The notes beneath the pieces were generated by a model. The model saw nothing but the letters and a program-made list of their open reading frames with translations. It made no database searches and was not told where the DNA came from. From the NCBI GenBank assembly GCA_030272155.1, contig CP126202.1, forward strand, positions 1,736,001 to 1,800,000: DNA of 64,000 nucleotides. Direction: 5' to 3'. Position numbers and translations under genes: made by a program. This stretch comes from Tetradesmus obliquus. Lineage: Eukaryota; Chlorophyta; Chlorophyceae; Sphaeropleales; Scenedesmaceae. Within the stretch, counting starts at the first letter, position 1. Every line of letters starts with the position of its first letter. This document shows, one piece after another, positions 23,301 to 33,200 of this stretch.

Positions 23301-23443
23301 CGGTGATGTGGTTGTGCTGTTGCACATACGCGAACACGTAGAGGTCTACAAGCACTTTTATGCGTTGTTGCTAATGTCAGCTGCCTCTGCTGAGTGCAGT
23401 TTGTGGTCAGCAACATGGTGTCTACGGGCGCTGCGGCACGCAC
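16535..23443 (-). CDS. CRTISO-like FAD-dependent carotenoid isomerase family protein
   Basis: Eleven exons keep frame for 614 residues: 23443-23161, 22649-22578, 21623-21466, 20865-20690, 20270-20186, 19927-19757, 19382-19071, 18519-18392, 18078-17919, 17206-17101 and 16728-16535 (stop TAA). Residues 90-95 are the dinucleotide-binding GSGIGG, followed by LLARYGYKVTVVES and PGGAAHSFQVGGYTFDAGPS. Further on come GGSEAIIAALIRGLEKNGGR, GVVSNASVWDT, HLGIDA, GTPLTHERFLRRHRGSYG and the FAD-site end VCGDSCMPGIGVPAAAASG. This order is that of plant CRTISO and CRTISO-like proteins, redox flavoproteins of plastid carotenoid metabolism. The first about 80 residues are Thr/Arg/Ala-rich, as in a transit peptide. 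The CRTISO-like branch seems closer than true prolycopene isomerase, but I cannot confirm the substrate. Exons 3-11 all have neighbouring partial copies. The gene is divergent from the Tubby-like gene. Confidence 0.88.
16840..16902 (-). repeat. Echo of CRTISO-like exon 11 start
   Basis: A copy of the exon start (GPAMSASGKRTWPGT) lies upstream of the functional exon 11, with its own short CTG tract before it on the gene strand. Similarity ends after about 60 bases. Confidence 0.75.
17264..17430 (-). repeat. Echo of CRTISO-like exon 10 with (CTG)n acceptor
   Basis: On the gene strand a (CTG)n tract ending in gcag is followed by a copy of exon 10 start (ALERFDP) and end (MVGTPLT) with unrelated sequence between them. 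The functional exon at 17206 has a shorter CTG tract of its own (plus-strand 17207-17226). Confidence 0.75.
17660..17855 (-). repeat. Two echoes of CRTISO-like exon 9 end
   Basis: Copies at about 17855-17765 and 17746-17660 lie 3' of exon 9. The second reads EYEDLKQERSQTLWK with donor ctgtggaag|gtgagg intact, but an in-frame TGA precedes this block. The first ends in gtaaac. Confidence 0.75.
18285..18343 (-). repeat. Echo of CRTISO-like exon 8 end
   Basis: Repeats HLVVSNWSDFEAPLNVC from exon 8 in the following intron; the splice end is altered (aggcgagt). Confidence 0.7.
18634..19013 (-). repeat. Three echoes of CRTISO-like exon 7 end
   Basis: Copies at about 19011-18936, 18851-18778 and 18700-18634 repeat WDTHKLLAPGVGPKEWRRES and VTTP with declining similarity. 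The first ends caccacag|gtgcgg and the third caccacag|gtaaca, so both keep a GT donor in the same phase as exon 7; the middle one reads caccacatgtg. Confidence 0.85.
19389..19430 (-). repeat. (CTG)n tract upstream of exon 7 acceptor
   Basis: Plus-strand CAG units and CAGCAC units read as CTG/GTG on the gene strand, running into ctgtag|atgggt, the acceptor of exon 7. Confidence 0.75.
19560..19635 (-). repeat. Echo of CRTISO-like exon 6 end
   Basis: A copy of the LAAEM-to-IDYP end of exon 6 with a short internal deletion, followed by ctggtgagac. Confidence 0.65.
20054..20096 (-). repeat. Second, spliceable version of CRTISO-like exon 5 end
   Basis: Reads LLLTDLVADQFK between cttgcag and aag|gtgcgt. 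Against exon 5 (LLLTGLVANQLT) it is in the same frame and keeps both splice sites, so it could act as an alternative or additional exon. It is 43 bases long. Confidence 0.65.
20271..20315 (-). repeat. (CTG)n tract at exon 5 acceptor
   Basis: About 14 CAG units on the plus strand, that is (CTG)n on the gene strand, ending directly in ctgcag|gtctgac, the exon 5 acceptor. Confidence 0.85.
20463..21255 (-). repeat. Echoes of CRTISO-like exon 4
   Basis: Besides exon 4 (20865-20690) there is a 3' copy at about 20566-20463 (RLEAAMAPLQRGAATFPAAA, donor atcag|gtacgt). There are 5' copies at about 21003-20930 (WVLHDPEGRRT) and a short one at 21120-21092, with scattered fragments to 21255. Confidence 0.75.
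21655..21953 (-). repeat. Three echoes of CRTISO-like exon 3
   Basis: Copies at about 21953-21884, 21835-21770 and 21725-21655 precede the full exon at 21623. All begin after a cag acceptor and repeat AHSFQVGGYTFDAGPSFHMG or a diverged form, then break off. They share the same acceptor phase as exon 3. Confidence 0.85.
22060..22270 (-). repeat. Degenerate repeat in CRTISO-like intron 2
   Basis: Imperfect units built on gctgctggcttgcaggaac on the plus strand, about 20-60 bases apart, inside the intron between exons 2 and 3. Confidence 0.6.
22680..22823. repeat. 53-bp tandem repeat, three copies
   Basis: The unit contains aattgcagtctcctgcaag and ggcatcagttgcag; its core starts at 22691, 22744 and 22797 with a constant spacing of 53. 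It lies in intron 1 of the CRTISO-like gene, ending about 30 bases from the exon 2 acceptor. Confidence 0.85.
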
Positions 23444-23703
23444 GAAGGCTACCAGTAACGATAATCAACCATACACGTCCTTTATATCAAGCAATTTACA
23501 AACAAGACATCGGCATAGGGCTGCGTCCAGCATCAAGGTCTGTTGTAGCACAATTTTGCCAGGTCAGTGTGACAGTCATTCCCGTGAGCAGACGTATGCA
23601 TTACTTGCTGCCTCGCGTTGCTTCAAAGTCAATTTATTTTTACCAGCCCTTCGACTAGGTTGCTGTGCCAAGCAAGGGAGCCTAGGCTCCACCACTCAAC
23701 ACG
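23444..23703. promoter_or_regulatory. Shared divergent promoter region
   Basis: Only 260 bases separate the CRTISO-like ATG (minus) from the Tubby-like ATG (plus), so both 5' UTRs and core promoters must overlap or abut here. I see no clear TATA box. Confidence 0.55.
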
Positions 23704-24684
23704 ATGTTCCGCTGGCGGAGAGTTCACACCTCTCGCAGCAAGATTGCACCCACAGACGTGCTGTCCAAATCGTCTGAACAAGGGATCGGGTCACCACCTT
23801 CTGCTATTGATGAAAAAGACGATTGCTGTTTCTCCGCCCTGCCACAGCAGCTCTTGGAAGCTATATTAGAAAATCTTAAAGATGATATGGGTCGGGGCAA
23901 CTCAAAGGTTTGTGTGTCACGAACACAACCTTTCCAGCTGGTCATGGGCACTTTGGGCCATTTCAGATACGCCTCCTCTGCCTCGGCACGCGCAGCGACG
24001 CTTCTAACAGTATGAACACATTACTTTTAATCGATCGCGACCGATAGCTGGGCTGGCGGTGCTCAAGCAGTGCCTGCCCAGTACTGGACAGTCTCCTGTC
24101 CTTAAGCAGCCACAGCAGCGCCAAGAACAGGCACATGGGCCGCTCTCTGACATGTGGATTCTTCAATATATGCCTTGCAGGACATGTTCTGCGCGATAGG
24201 CGTGTGCAAGAGCTGGCGTGCAGCTGGGCATTCCCTGTTCTTCAAGGACAGCTGGGGTTCTGGACTGCAGACACCCAGCGGTCCAGCCATACAGCACCCA
24301 GCGCAGCTCATCACACTGGTGAGCGCAGCACACAAAGTGCCTTTCTTTATGATTATGAGGTTGGCTGTAGGCGCAGCAAATGCCTAATTCGTAGCTGGAC
24401 TTGCAATGCAGCATGTGTGAGCCCCAGCCTGGGGCTTCAGGCACCTGCTGTGCATAGCTTTGGCTGTGTGGCGATGCTGTAACGCTCGACCAGTCTAGTA
24501 TGATTGCCGTGCTGCTGTTGCCTGGTGTGCTGGTGTGGCGTCGCCTCATGAGCATATGCAAAGCAGTGCACGTGCCAGCATCTGTAAGCTGCTGCAATCG
24601 ATGACGCAATGCTAGCTCCTAGCCTGATTGCTGTGAGCTCTTGCTCTTTTGAACTGTCCCTCACTCAACATGTCGTAGCACTTG

Positions 24685-24719
<35 letters not shown>

Positions 24720-26549
24720 TGACAACAGTGCCCGCTGCAGCACTCGCCAGGCGGCCACGTCAAGTGCTACATGCAGCGCGAGCTGGTCAGCAGCGGCCTG
24801 GCAGGCAGGGTGTACAGGTGGGCACATGAAGTAATATCTGGAAATGAAAGAAACCCAATGTTCCTGTCAAGATTCTGGCATGCCTGCACCTGCCTGGAGT
24901 GCTTGATACTGCTGAAGGCACGGCTTGCTTATGCACTATCACCTTGCATCAGTACTGTGGGCACAGCCTTACAGCCGTGACGCTGGCGGGGTGCCTGTTG
25001 GCATCAGTGAAAACCTGACAAGCTGCTATCCTGTCGTTCCACGATTGCGGCCCTATATTGCTGCTGCTTGTAACATGGTCTGTGCTGCACATGCAATTGT
25101 TTCATCTCTGCAGGTACGTGCTCAGCCAGGGCATCGACTATGCCAAGGCAAATGGCAAGTTCCTGCTGGCAGCAGTTCAGGAGGGCAAGCAGTGTTATAA
25201 CATCTACCTGAACCGCAGCTGCACCGGCAAGCCAATTGCAAAAGTCAACGCAAACATGATGCGGACTGCATACACGCTGCTCAGCGCAGCAGGCAGCAGC
25301 AGCAGCAGCAACACCCGGGGCCGGCGCAGCAGCAGCAGCGGCAGCGGTGACAAGAAGCAGCTTGCTCTGCAGGACGCACGGCAGGGCAGCGAGAAAGATG
25401 GGCAGCAGCAGCTGCAACAGCAGCAGCAGCAACAGCAGCCGGCATGGTGTGGGTGTGCGCTGTGCAGCAGCGGCGCAGCTGGATCAGCCGCATCTGCTGC
25501 TCCTCAGGAGCTGGCCCGAGTAACTTACAAGCTGAGGGTCAGAGGCATCATGCTGCCGCGCAGGTGAGGCTGGCTGAGCTGAGCTGAGTGAATCTGAGCT
25601 AAGTCAAGTCGAGTTGAGCGCAGTCAGTTTGAGGGCTACAGGCGACATCATGCTGCCGCACAACTCAGCGCTGTAAGGACGACTGGCACCACATGTACAG
25701 CTGTTCTTTTGGTTTGTTAGGGTGCCATCACAGGAACTCGTGTTGTTGAATATTGATTACAATTCTTAATTATGCAGCGTTGACAGTCACCCATCACTGA
25801 CGGTGTAACGGGTGCACTGCATGTTGTGTGTGTTCTGCAGGATGAGTGTGGCGATTCCTGCGCCCCAGCAGCAGCAGCAAGTGCAGCAGCAGCTGCAACA
25901 GCTGGCAGCAGTCGGTCTGTTGACACACCGCCACTCAGCAGACAGGCAGGAGGATCTACTCCTAGCAGCAGCAGCAGCAACGGAGATACAAGACGATACA
26001 GCAGCACAAAGAGACCAGAGCTTGCCACCAGCTGCAGCACTTGCAGCTGGTGGCTTCAGCCGCAGCAGTACAGCACTGCTGCAGCAGCAGCATACGCAGA
26101 GCTTAGACTTTCATACAGCAGCCGACACTGGCCGCTGCTTTAGTGAGGGAGCCCTCCCCCGAGTCGCCTGGCAGCAGCAGCAGCACTGGCAGCAGCAGCA
26201 GCAGCAGCAGCTGCAGCACAGCCCGAGCTTCCGCACTGCGCTGCAGCTGCAGCTGCTGCTGCAGCAGTGCCAGCGCACAGCACACTGCCCTCAGCACTAC
26301 CTGCAGAACAAGCAGCCACACTGGAATGAGGCACTACGCTGCTGGTGCTTGAATTTCAGAGGCAGGGTGAGGCTAGCGAGTGTGAAGAACTTCCAGCTAG
26401 TGTCTGATCCTCACCCACCTCGCAGTGCTGCTGCTGCAAACTCAAACGGCCTAGCAGCAGCAGCAGCAGCAGCAGCGGCAGCGGCAGGTGGAGGTCCAGA
26501 TGGCAGTGCTGCATCTTTTAGCAGCGCTGCTTCCAGCCAGTCAGATGCC

Positions 26550-26589
<40 letters not shown>

Positions 26590-26906
26590 GCGGCGACAGC
26601 AGCCACCACCCCGCAAGCGTGGCTGCTGCTGCTCAGGCTGCTGAAGCAGGAGGTCTTGATGCTCCGCAGGACCCCCTTCAGGCTGGCCTGACAGGCCCAG
26701 GCCTGACAGCAGCGGGTGTTAATAACATGTTACATACCACGTCGGGGCTGCTGCTGCGTGGCTCCGCGCATACCGGGGGCATCGTGACGCAGTTTGGCAA
26801 GGTGGATGCTGATGTGTACATTCTGGATTATGACCCTGTGCTCATGACAGGGCTGCAGGCCTTTGCTGTGGCGCTGACCTCATTCGGCACCAAGGTGCTG
26901 CTGTGA
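23704..26906 (+). CDS. TLP: Tubby-like F-box protein
   Basis: Five exons keep frame for 648 residues: 23704-23907, 24181-24318, 24729-24817, 25114-25563 and 25841-26906 (stop TGA). The N-terminus ([14 protein letters not shown], then [15 protein letters not shown]) is an F-box, the usual partner of SKP1 in SCF ubiquitin ligases. Tubby-domain signatures follow: [73 protein letters not shown] and [13 protein letters not shown] at the C-terminus. F-box plus Tubby is the plant TLP layout; the Tubby barrel binds phosphoinositides and such proteins are membrane-tethered. Low-complexity Gln/Ala/Ser inserts break the Tubby domain in three places, which makes it much longer than usual. A short echo of exon 4 end lies near 25650 and a longer one of the terminal exon at 27041. 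Confidence 0.9.
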
Positions 26907-27040
26907 GGGCTCAGAGGACCTTTTGAATTGGACTTTGATATGGCGGCGTCCTCCTTACTAGGCAGTCCATTGACATGCTGCTGGCATTGGTGCTGGAGCT
27001 GATATGATTGGGCACTAAATGCGGCCGTGAGTGGCATCAC

Positions 27041-27148
27041 CAGGTGGAAGCTGACGTGTACATTCTAAATATGACTCAGTGCTTATGACAGGGCTGTAGG
27101 CCTTTGCTGTGGCGCTGACCTCATTCGGCACCGAAGGTGCTGCTGTGA
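27041..27148 (+). pseudogene. Echo of the Tubby-like terminal exon, beyond the stop
   Basis: Repeats DVYIL through [13 protein letters not shown] at the DNA level, but with a frameshift (aatatgactcagtg), a TAG inside ggctgtaggcc and an extra base before aaggtgctgctgtga. It is a noncoding copy about 220 bases downstream of the original. Confidence 0.85.
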
Positions 27149-29359
27149 CTTGCCACACACCAGTGTTGGAAGGCTGTTGCTGACAGCAACTGGTGACTTT
27201 CCTGCAGGTGTTGTAAAGGGAGAGTTTTCATCCACAACATGTTGTGTCGCTGACGCCATCTGAAATGCAAGTGCCGTAGTGAAGGTGGTTGTTGACATAC
27301 AATCTGCATCAGTTGTTTGGCAAGGGGTGGATGCGTTGCTGAGGTTGACCATTGATGTAGTGCCTCAGAGTTTTATCGGTGTGGGGTATTGTGGGAGCGT
27401 GCAGGCAGTGTGCAGGCAGTGGGGGTTGGAGACTAGCGAGCGGACTTTCGAGCAATGCTTGTGCAACACATGAGCGCTCTTCTGACAATGCTGTAGCACC
27501 ACTCTGTTGTGGGCTTATGGGCAGTCTGTACTCTGTTCTAGGAAGTTGCATAGAACAGCAGAGAAGTCTACTAGTAGGCAGCAGGCTTCCGTAAGTGGTA
27601 AAAACAACAATTTGCAGCAGCTGTGTGTTGAGAATGCGTTCAGCTGTACATGGTTGTGAGTGCAGGTGTGTGGTGGGTTATGTGCCCGTGTGGACAGTGG
27701 ATGAATGTGTCACGGTGTGTCTAGGTGCGGTGTTCTGGGGTTATGGTACAGCTGCACTTTGTTTTTTTCTGCAGTGGCAAGTCCAATTGTTGCAGATGAT
27801 GCAATCACACAAGTCCTGTATGCCATCACTAGGCAGCGTTGGCTAGCAGGTCTGGTGCAGCTGCACCCAGATTATTTTGTCAGCACAGCGCCTGTGTTGG
27901 CGGCAGGTGTTTGGGTATGGTTCTGCTCACTGCGCCATGACTGCAGCATCTGCTGCTGTTGTAGCAGTGAATTGTCACCACCACATACCACCACATAGCA
28001 TGGCATGCTTCCCGGAAGCCGGAAGCCCTGGCAGGCTTCCAGGAGGCACAGGTTTGTTTTATCCGGAGTTACAAATCGCAGAGAGTGATGTCCCGGCTTT
28101 CCACATTCATGGCGCTGCATGCGTGCTGCTGCCACTGCTCATGCACCATCACTCACCCAGGCCTTACCCTGATCTCTGGGTTAGTGAGTGAACAGCAGGG
28201 CATAATGGCTTGCACATAAGGCTGCTCTGCTGTGTCCTTGGCAGGGACCTTAATGTCTGAGTGAATCTCTTTCAGCATTTGTTTCCTTCATGTTTGTGAG
28301 TGTGCTGCGTAATCCACTGTCAGGTGTCAATCGTAATCTGCGTGGTTTGCATGATACCTACCTCCGTGTGCCAGCAGTTGCAGCGCCTGTCTCGCTGCTA
28401 GCCTGGCTGGAGCTGCCATGGCTGCAGCAGCTGTTGTCAGCAGGAAATCGGCACCACTGCATTTCTGCTTGCAAAGGGGTAGCTGCCCAAGACAGAGCAG
28501 CCTTGTAACGATTGGCGCCTTTTTGGTATTTCTTTGGTCCACGTGTATTGTCTTCCCTGTAATTATACTAAGGAGAAGCACACCAGCAACTTGATGTTGA
28601 AGCCGCCATGGTGCCTCTGGGGGGCCCTTCTAGATATGTCAGTGAGCAATATGTTGCTTTCTTTTGCAGAATGTATTGTCTTCCATGCAATTCTTTGTAC
28701 TAAGACACAGTTCAGCGGGTTTTTGTGATCTGGGTTTAGGCCTGATGGGCTCCAGGGTTACATTGCTGGTGGTCTTCATACACGTCAGAGAGCACCAGAA
28801 ACACACCACAGCAACCGCTTATAACCCTTAGTATGTGCTCTTGTTCTGAATTCAGTCAGCATAAGTCGATGGGAGATCGAGAAGTTTTGGTCATCTCGCA
28901 GTCCAAGCTGGTGCTGTGACACGCTGCAGTGCTGCGGGCCAGAACCAATCAATGTGCGAGAGCTTCGTAACCACACGATCAGCCTTCTCTCTAATTACTG
29001 CCTCGGCCAGAGCGTCGATCCCTCGCGCGTATCCGACATCCATCTTGGCTTGGTGTGGCCCGCTGCAGCATGTCGTAAAGGTGATGGGGAATGGTGCAGC
29101 TGGTCTGTTGGTCAGTAAAATTTGATAGAAGCTGGTTGCGGTGTGAGGCAACCAGCTACCGAGCAGACGTGCTTCGTCTGCTGCTGCTGCTGCTGCTGCT
29201 GCCGCTGCTGCTGCTGCTGCTGCTGCCGCTGCTGCTGCTGCCGCTGCTGCTTCCTGAAGCACATATCATGTCCTACCATGCACACCAGAAGCTGTTCATA
29301 CACATCTAATTGCTACCTGAACTGCTCACTCCGAATCAGAGTGCTGTGCTGCTGCACGC
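27149..29359. other. Intergenic region with one orphan minus-strand frame
   Basis: Holds the Tubby-like 3' UTR; tgtaa motifs, the usual green-algal polyadenylation signal, occur near 28504 and 28558. On the minus strand an ATG at about 29044 opens a 50-codon frame (MDVGYARGIDALAEAVIREK and on to WTAR) with ordinary codon use, embedded in a longer open frame ending at 28891. I do not recognise it. A CTG/CCGCTG tract lies at 29178-29250. Confidence 0.35.
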
Positions 29360-30169
29360 ATGCTGCCCCACACGCTATCCCATCAGCACATGTATACAAA
29401 GTTCTCAAGCTTGCTTGTGCAGCACATTCTCACAGGCTGCATGATGTTTGGATGTTACTGTACCCTGCCGCAGCATGCAAACTCCGCAGCAAGTCGGCAA
29501 TCCGACTACAAACTTGTTTCAGTTCAACGGTCAGCACTGCTCAGCAGCATTCGTCCAGTCTGCAGCATCAGCAGCACCCGCAGTAGCAGCAGCAGCAGCA
29601 GCACTGCAGCTGCTGCCGCCTTATCGTTTGCAAGCTGCACCCGCAGAGCAACAGCCACAGGCGACACAGCAGCAGCAACTGACCTTGCAGCTCCTGCATC
29701 TGTGGCTGCATTGGACCTTGGATACACTAATGCTGCTGCTGCTGCCGCTGCAGCGCATCACATCAAACTCCTTCTGCAGATGCTAGTCAGCATCCCCAAG
29801 GAAAGTGAAGCAGCAATGCAGGCAGAGGCTGAGCCAATGGTTGAGCAACAACCTCAGCAGCAGCAGCTGCTGCCGCAGGTACTGGAAGGCGTGGGCATCT
29901 GTCAGCAGGTAGTGCCAGGCAACAGCCTGCAGCTGTGCCTTAAGCAGCAGCAGCAGCAGCAGCTGCTGCCGCCACCACAGGATGCAGAGAGCGGTTCGCC
30001 GGCACGTGATCCCTCTCCAGCAGCAGCAGTGGCAGCACTCGAAGCTCCAACGACAGCTGCAACAGCAGAGGTATTAGCAGTGCAGCAGCAGCTGCAGCAG
30101 CCGCAGGCTGGGACGCAATCACTGGCCACTAGTGGGCTTGATGAAGACGTGCAACTAGACGTAGAGCCT

Positions 30170-30217
<48 letters not shown>

Positions 30218-33200
30218 GAGGAAACAGGCTCATCTGGCAAGGGGAAGCCTGCCAAGCCCCGCCCGACGCACTTTGTGGCTCTGCAGGTGTCACACTGCCC
30301 ACAGGTAGGTGCAGCCAGAACACCCAATGCTGCACCATGCAGCAAACAACATGCCACTGTCATCTAGCATTTGATGATGCGTAATGACACCGGACTGTGC
30401 AGTTCTCTGCAAGCACTCAGCTGAACCTGCTGCTCCCAAGACATCGCCATCTGCATGCTGCTGCTGCCGCTGATCTGCTTCTCGTGTGGTTCCCTTGTCA
30501 ACATCTCTTGATTTGAATGCATGTCAGGTGCGCCAGGCCATTGCTGCCGTGCAAGCTGGGCTGGTTGCAGCAGAGCCAGCACTGGAGGCGTGCCTGCTGG
30601 AGCCAGCCACTGCACACCTGACCATCATGGTGATGAACCTGCCCAAACAGGTGGGTGAATTGGTGCTATAACACATGTTGTGACATGCTATGACATGTTA
30701 TTTGGTATGACCTGGGCTGGCTGCAGCAGAGCCAGCACTCGAGGCGTGCCTGCTGGAGCCAGCCACTGCACACCTGACCATCATGGTGCTGAACCTGGCC
30801 AAACAGGTAGGTGAAATGGTGTTATGACACATGTTGTGACATGCTGTAGAATTTTATGGCGGGGGGCTTCTGGACCAGCATTGCTTGAAGGTGCGCAGTT
30901 ATGCTTTTACCCTGCTTAGAATCGTCCTGTTTCCTAATTTATTTTATTAGACATGGTCTGTGCTGCTTGCAGCAGAGCCAGCACTGGAGGCGTGCCTGCT
31001 GGAGCCAGCCACTGCCCACCTGACCATCATGGTGCTGAACCTGCCTGAAATAGTGGGTGACCATGCTGTTATAACACATGTGATGACGTGTCTAGGCTGG
31101 TTTGCAGGTCACAGCAGAGTCAGCACTGGAGGCGTGCCTGCTGCAGCCAGGAACTGCGCACCTGACCATACTGGTACTGATTCTGCCGGATCAGGTGGCG
31201 ATGCATGCCTGACACACCACGTCACCAACACAAGGTGTTGCCGCACCATTGGGGCGCAGGGCCGACGGCGTTCATGCTATGGCTTGATGGGTAACATGAC
31301 TACCCCTATTCCAAGGTAGAGGGAAAGGGGGGCCAGAGGGTGGCGTGGGGAAGGCCACACAAGTCATGTGGGTGACCTGAAAACCTGCGTGTACCTGTCC
31401 TGCGAGCCGCTGAGTTACCTGCATTGTGCTGCCTCAGCCACCCAACCTGCTGCTGCTGCTGCTGCTGCTGCCGCTGCAGGAGCAGCTGGATGCTGCCGCT
31501 GCTGCTCTTGCTGAGCTGGGACCAGTGCTACAGGCGCAGGCGCTGCTGGCGCCGTTGCAGCTGCAGCTGCAGGGCCTGAGCCACTTCAGGCACCAGGTAG
31601 GGTATGTACATATAGGCAGTTGAAGCATGGACTTTCAAATTGCTGCTGGCACACATATTCTCAGCAGCTGCAACTTCAGCTGCAGGGCCTCAGCCACTTC
31701 AGGCACCAGGTAGGCACGTGAAGCTGATGACCCTTAGATTCTTTGCAAATGCTGCTGGCACACATCTTATCATCAGCAATGCTGCCACCGTAATGGTCAT
31801 TTGAATAACTACTGCTGGCGCCGCTGCAGCTGCAGCTGCAGGGGCCTGAGCCACTTCGGGCACCAGGTGCATGCCACCTTACTACGGGTTGTTGTCGACA
31901 AGAAACCCTTGTCAAAACAATGCCGGAATTTATAATGGCGCAGCAGTTTTGATGCTGCTGCCGTGCATGACCTGCCAGCTGCAAAGAGAGTTTACAGTTC
32001 ACTGGAAGTGAACATTGAAGACGCGCAGTGAGGGGCTTGATGTGCAGCAGGCCCACAGCTCCTTGTGTTGGTATGCGCGAATTGCAGCTGCAGCTGCAAG
32101 TCTGCTGCATCTTACAGATATGTACAGATACAAGCTGCTGCTAGCTTACAATAATAGTCATTTGTTGTGTCTGCGGCAGGTGCTGTACATCGACTTTGCG
32201 CCTAGGCCAGCTCTCAACTCCCTGATGCCACACACTTGATGTCTGAGAGACGCCCTTCGTTTGAACTGCTGTTGCTACGGCAGGTGCTCTACATCGACTT
32301 TGCGCCTGGGCCAGCTCTTGACTCCCTGATGCAGCTGGCCGCAGCAACAACGCAGCACCTCAAAGCAGCGGCTGGCGGCAGCCTGGCAGTTGATGAAGGC
32401 GGGCGGGGCTTCACGCCGCATGTGACAGTGGCAAAGAGAAGCAGGCTGATTGGCAAGCGGCGCAAAGGTGGGGAATTGGGGTGCACGCAAACATTAATCG
32501 GCGGATGTTCAGCAGTCCACGAAGCAGCTTCATTCTTACAGCGCCATGCAGCTGCTGAGCTCAGTGTACATGCGACGTGTCGCCACCTAGCAGTGTAGCA
32601 GTGGCTGGCCAAGTGGGCTGGCAGCAACTTGGCGATTGACGCAGGCGGGCGGGCCGTTACGCTGCATGTGACAGTGGCAAAGACAAGCAGGCTAGTTGGC
32701 AAGCGGCGCAAAGGTACACAGCTGCACTGCAAAGGTACACAGCTGCACTGCAAAGGTACACAGCTGCACTGCAAAGGTACACAGCTGCACTGCAAAGGTA
32801 CACAGCTGCACTGCAAAGGTACACAGCTGCACTGCAAAGGTACACAGCTGCACTGCAAACACGCCCTCAAACTCGGTGAATGTGTGGTGTACGGATGTTC
32901 CTTAGTGTAATGTAGCTGCTGCCCTCCTGTGCTGCGCATTGCAGGCAGCGTGCTTGCATGCTCATGCCTAGGCCTTGGCGGTTAGGCCTTGGTGGTTTGA
33001 TCTGTACTGCATTCCTCCGCATGCCTGCAGGCCTCCTGCCAAAAATATTGTCGGCTGCCTAGGCCTGGGCTGCTGCCGAGCAGCAGGAGGTGCTTTAATA
33101 TCACCACCATGATTTGATTGAACAGCAGTCTGTTGCATGCATGCCTGCAGGCCGCCTGCCAAAGATCCCGGAGGCTGCCTGGGCTGCTGCCCAGCAGCAG

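Noticed and set aside
32707-32858. CRISPR-like or attachment-site repeat
   Set aside because: Perfect head-to-tail 21-mers without spacers, derived from a splice-donor sequence.
32289-32939. Minus-strand frame with repeated CVPLQCS
   Set aside because: It is the antisense of the 21-bp array and the phosphoesterase exon 4 region.
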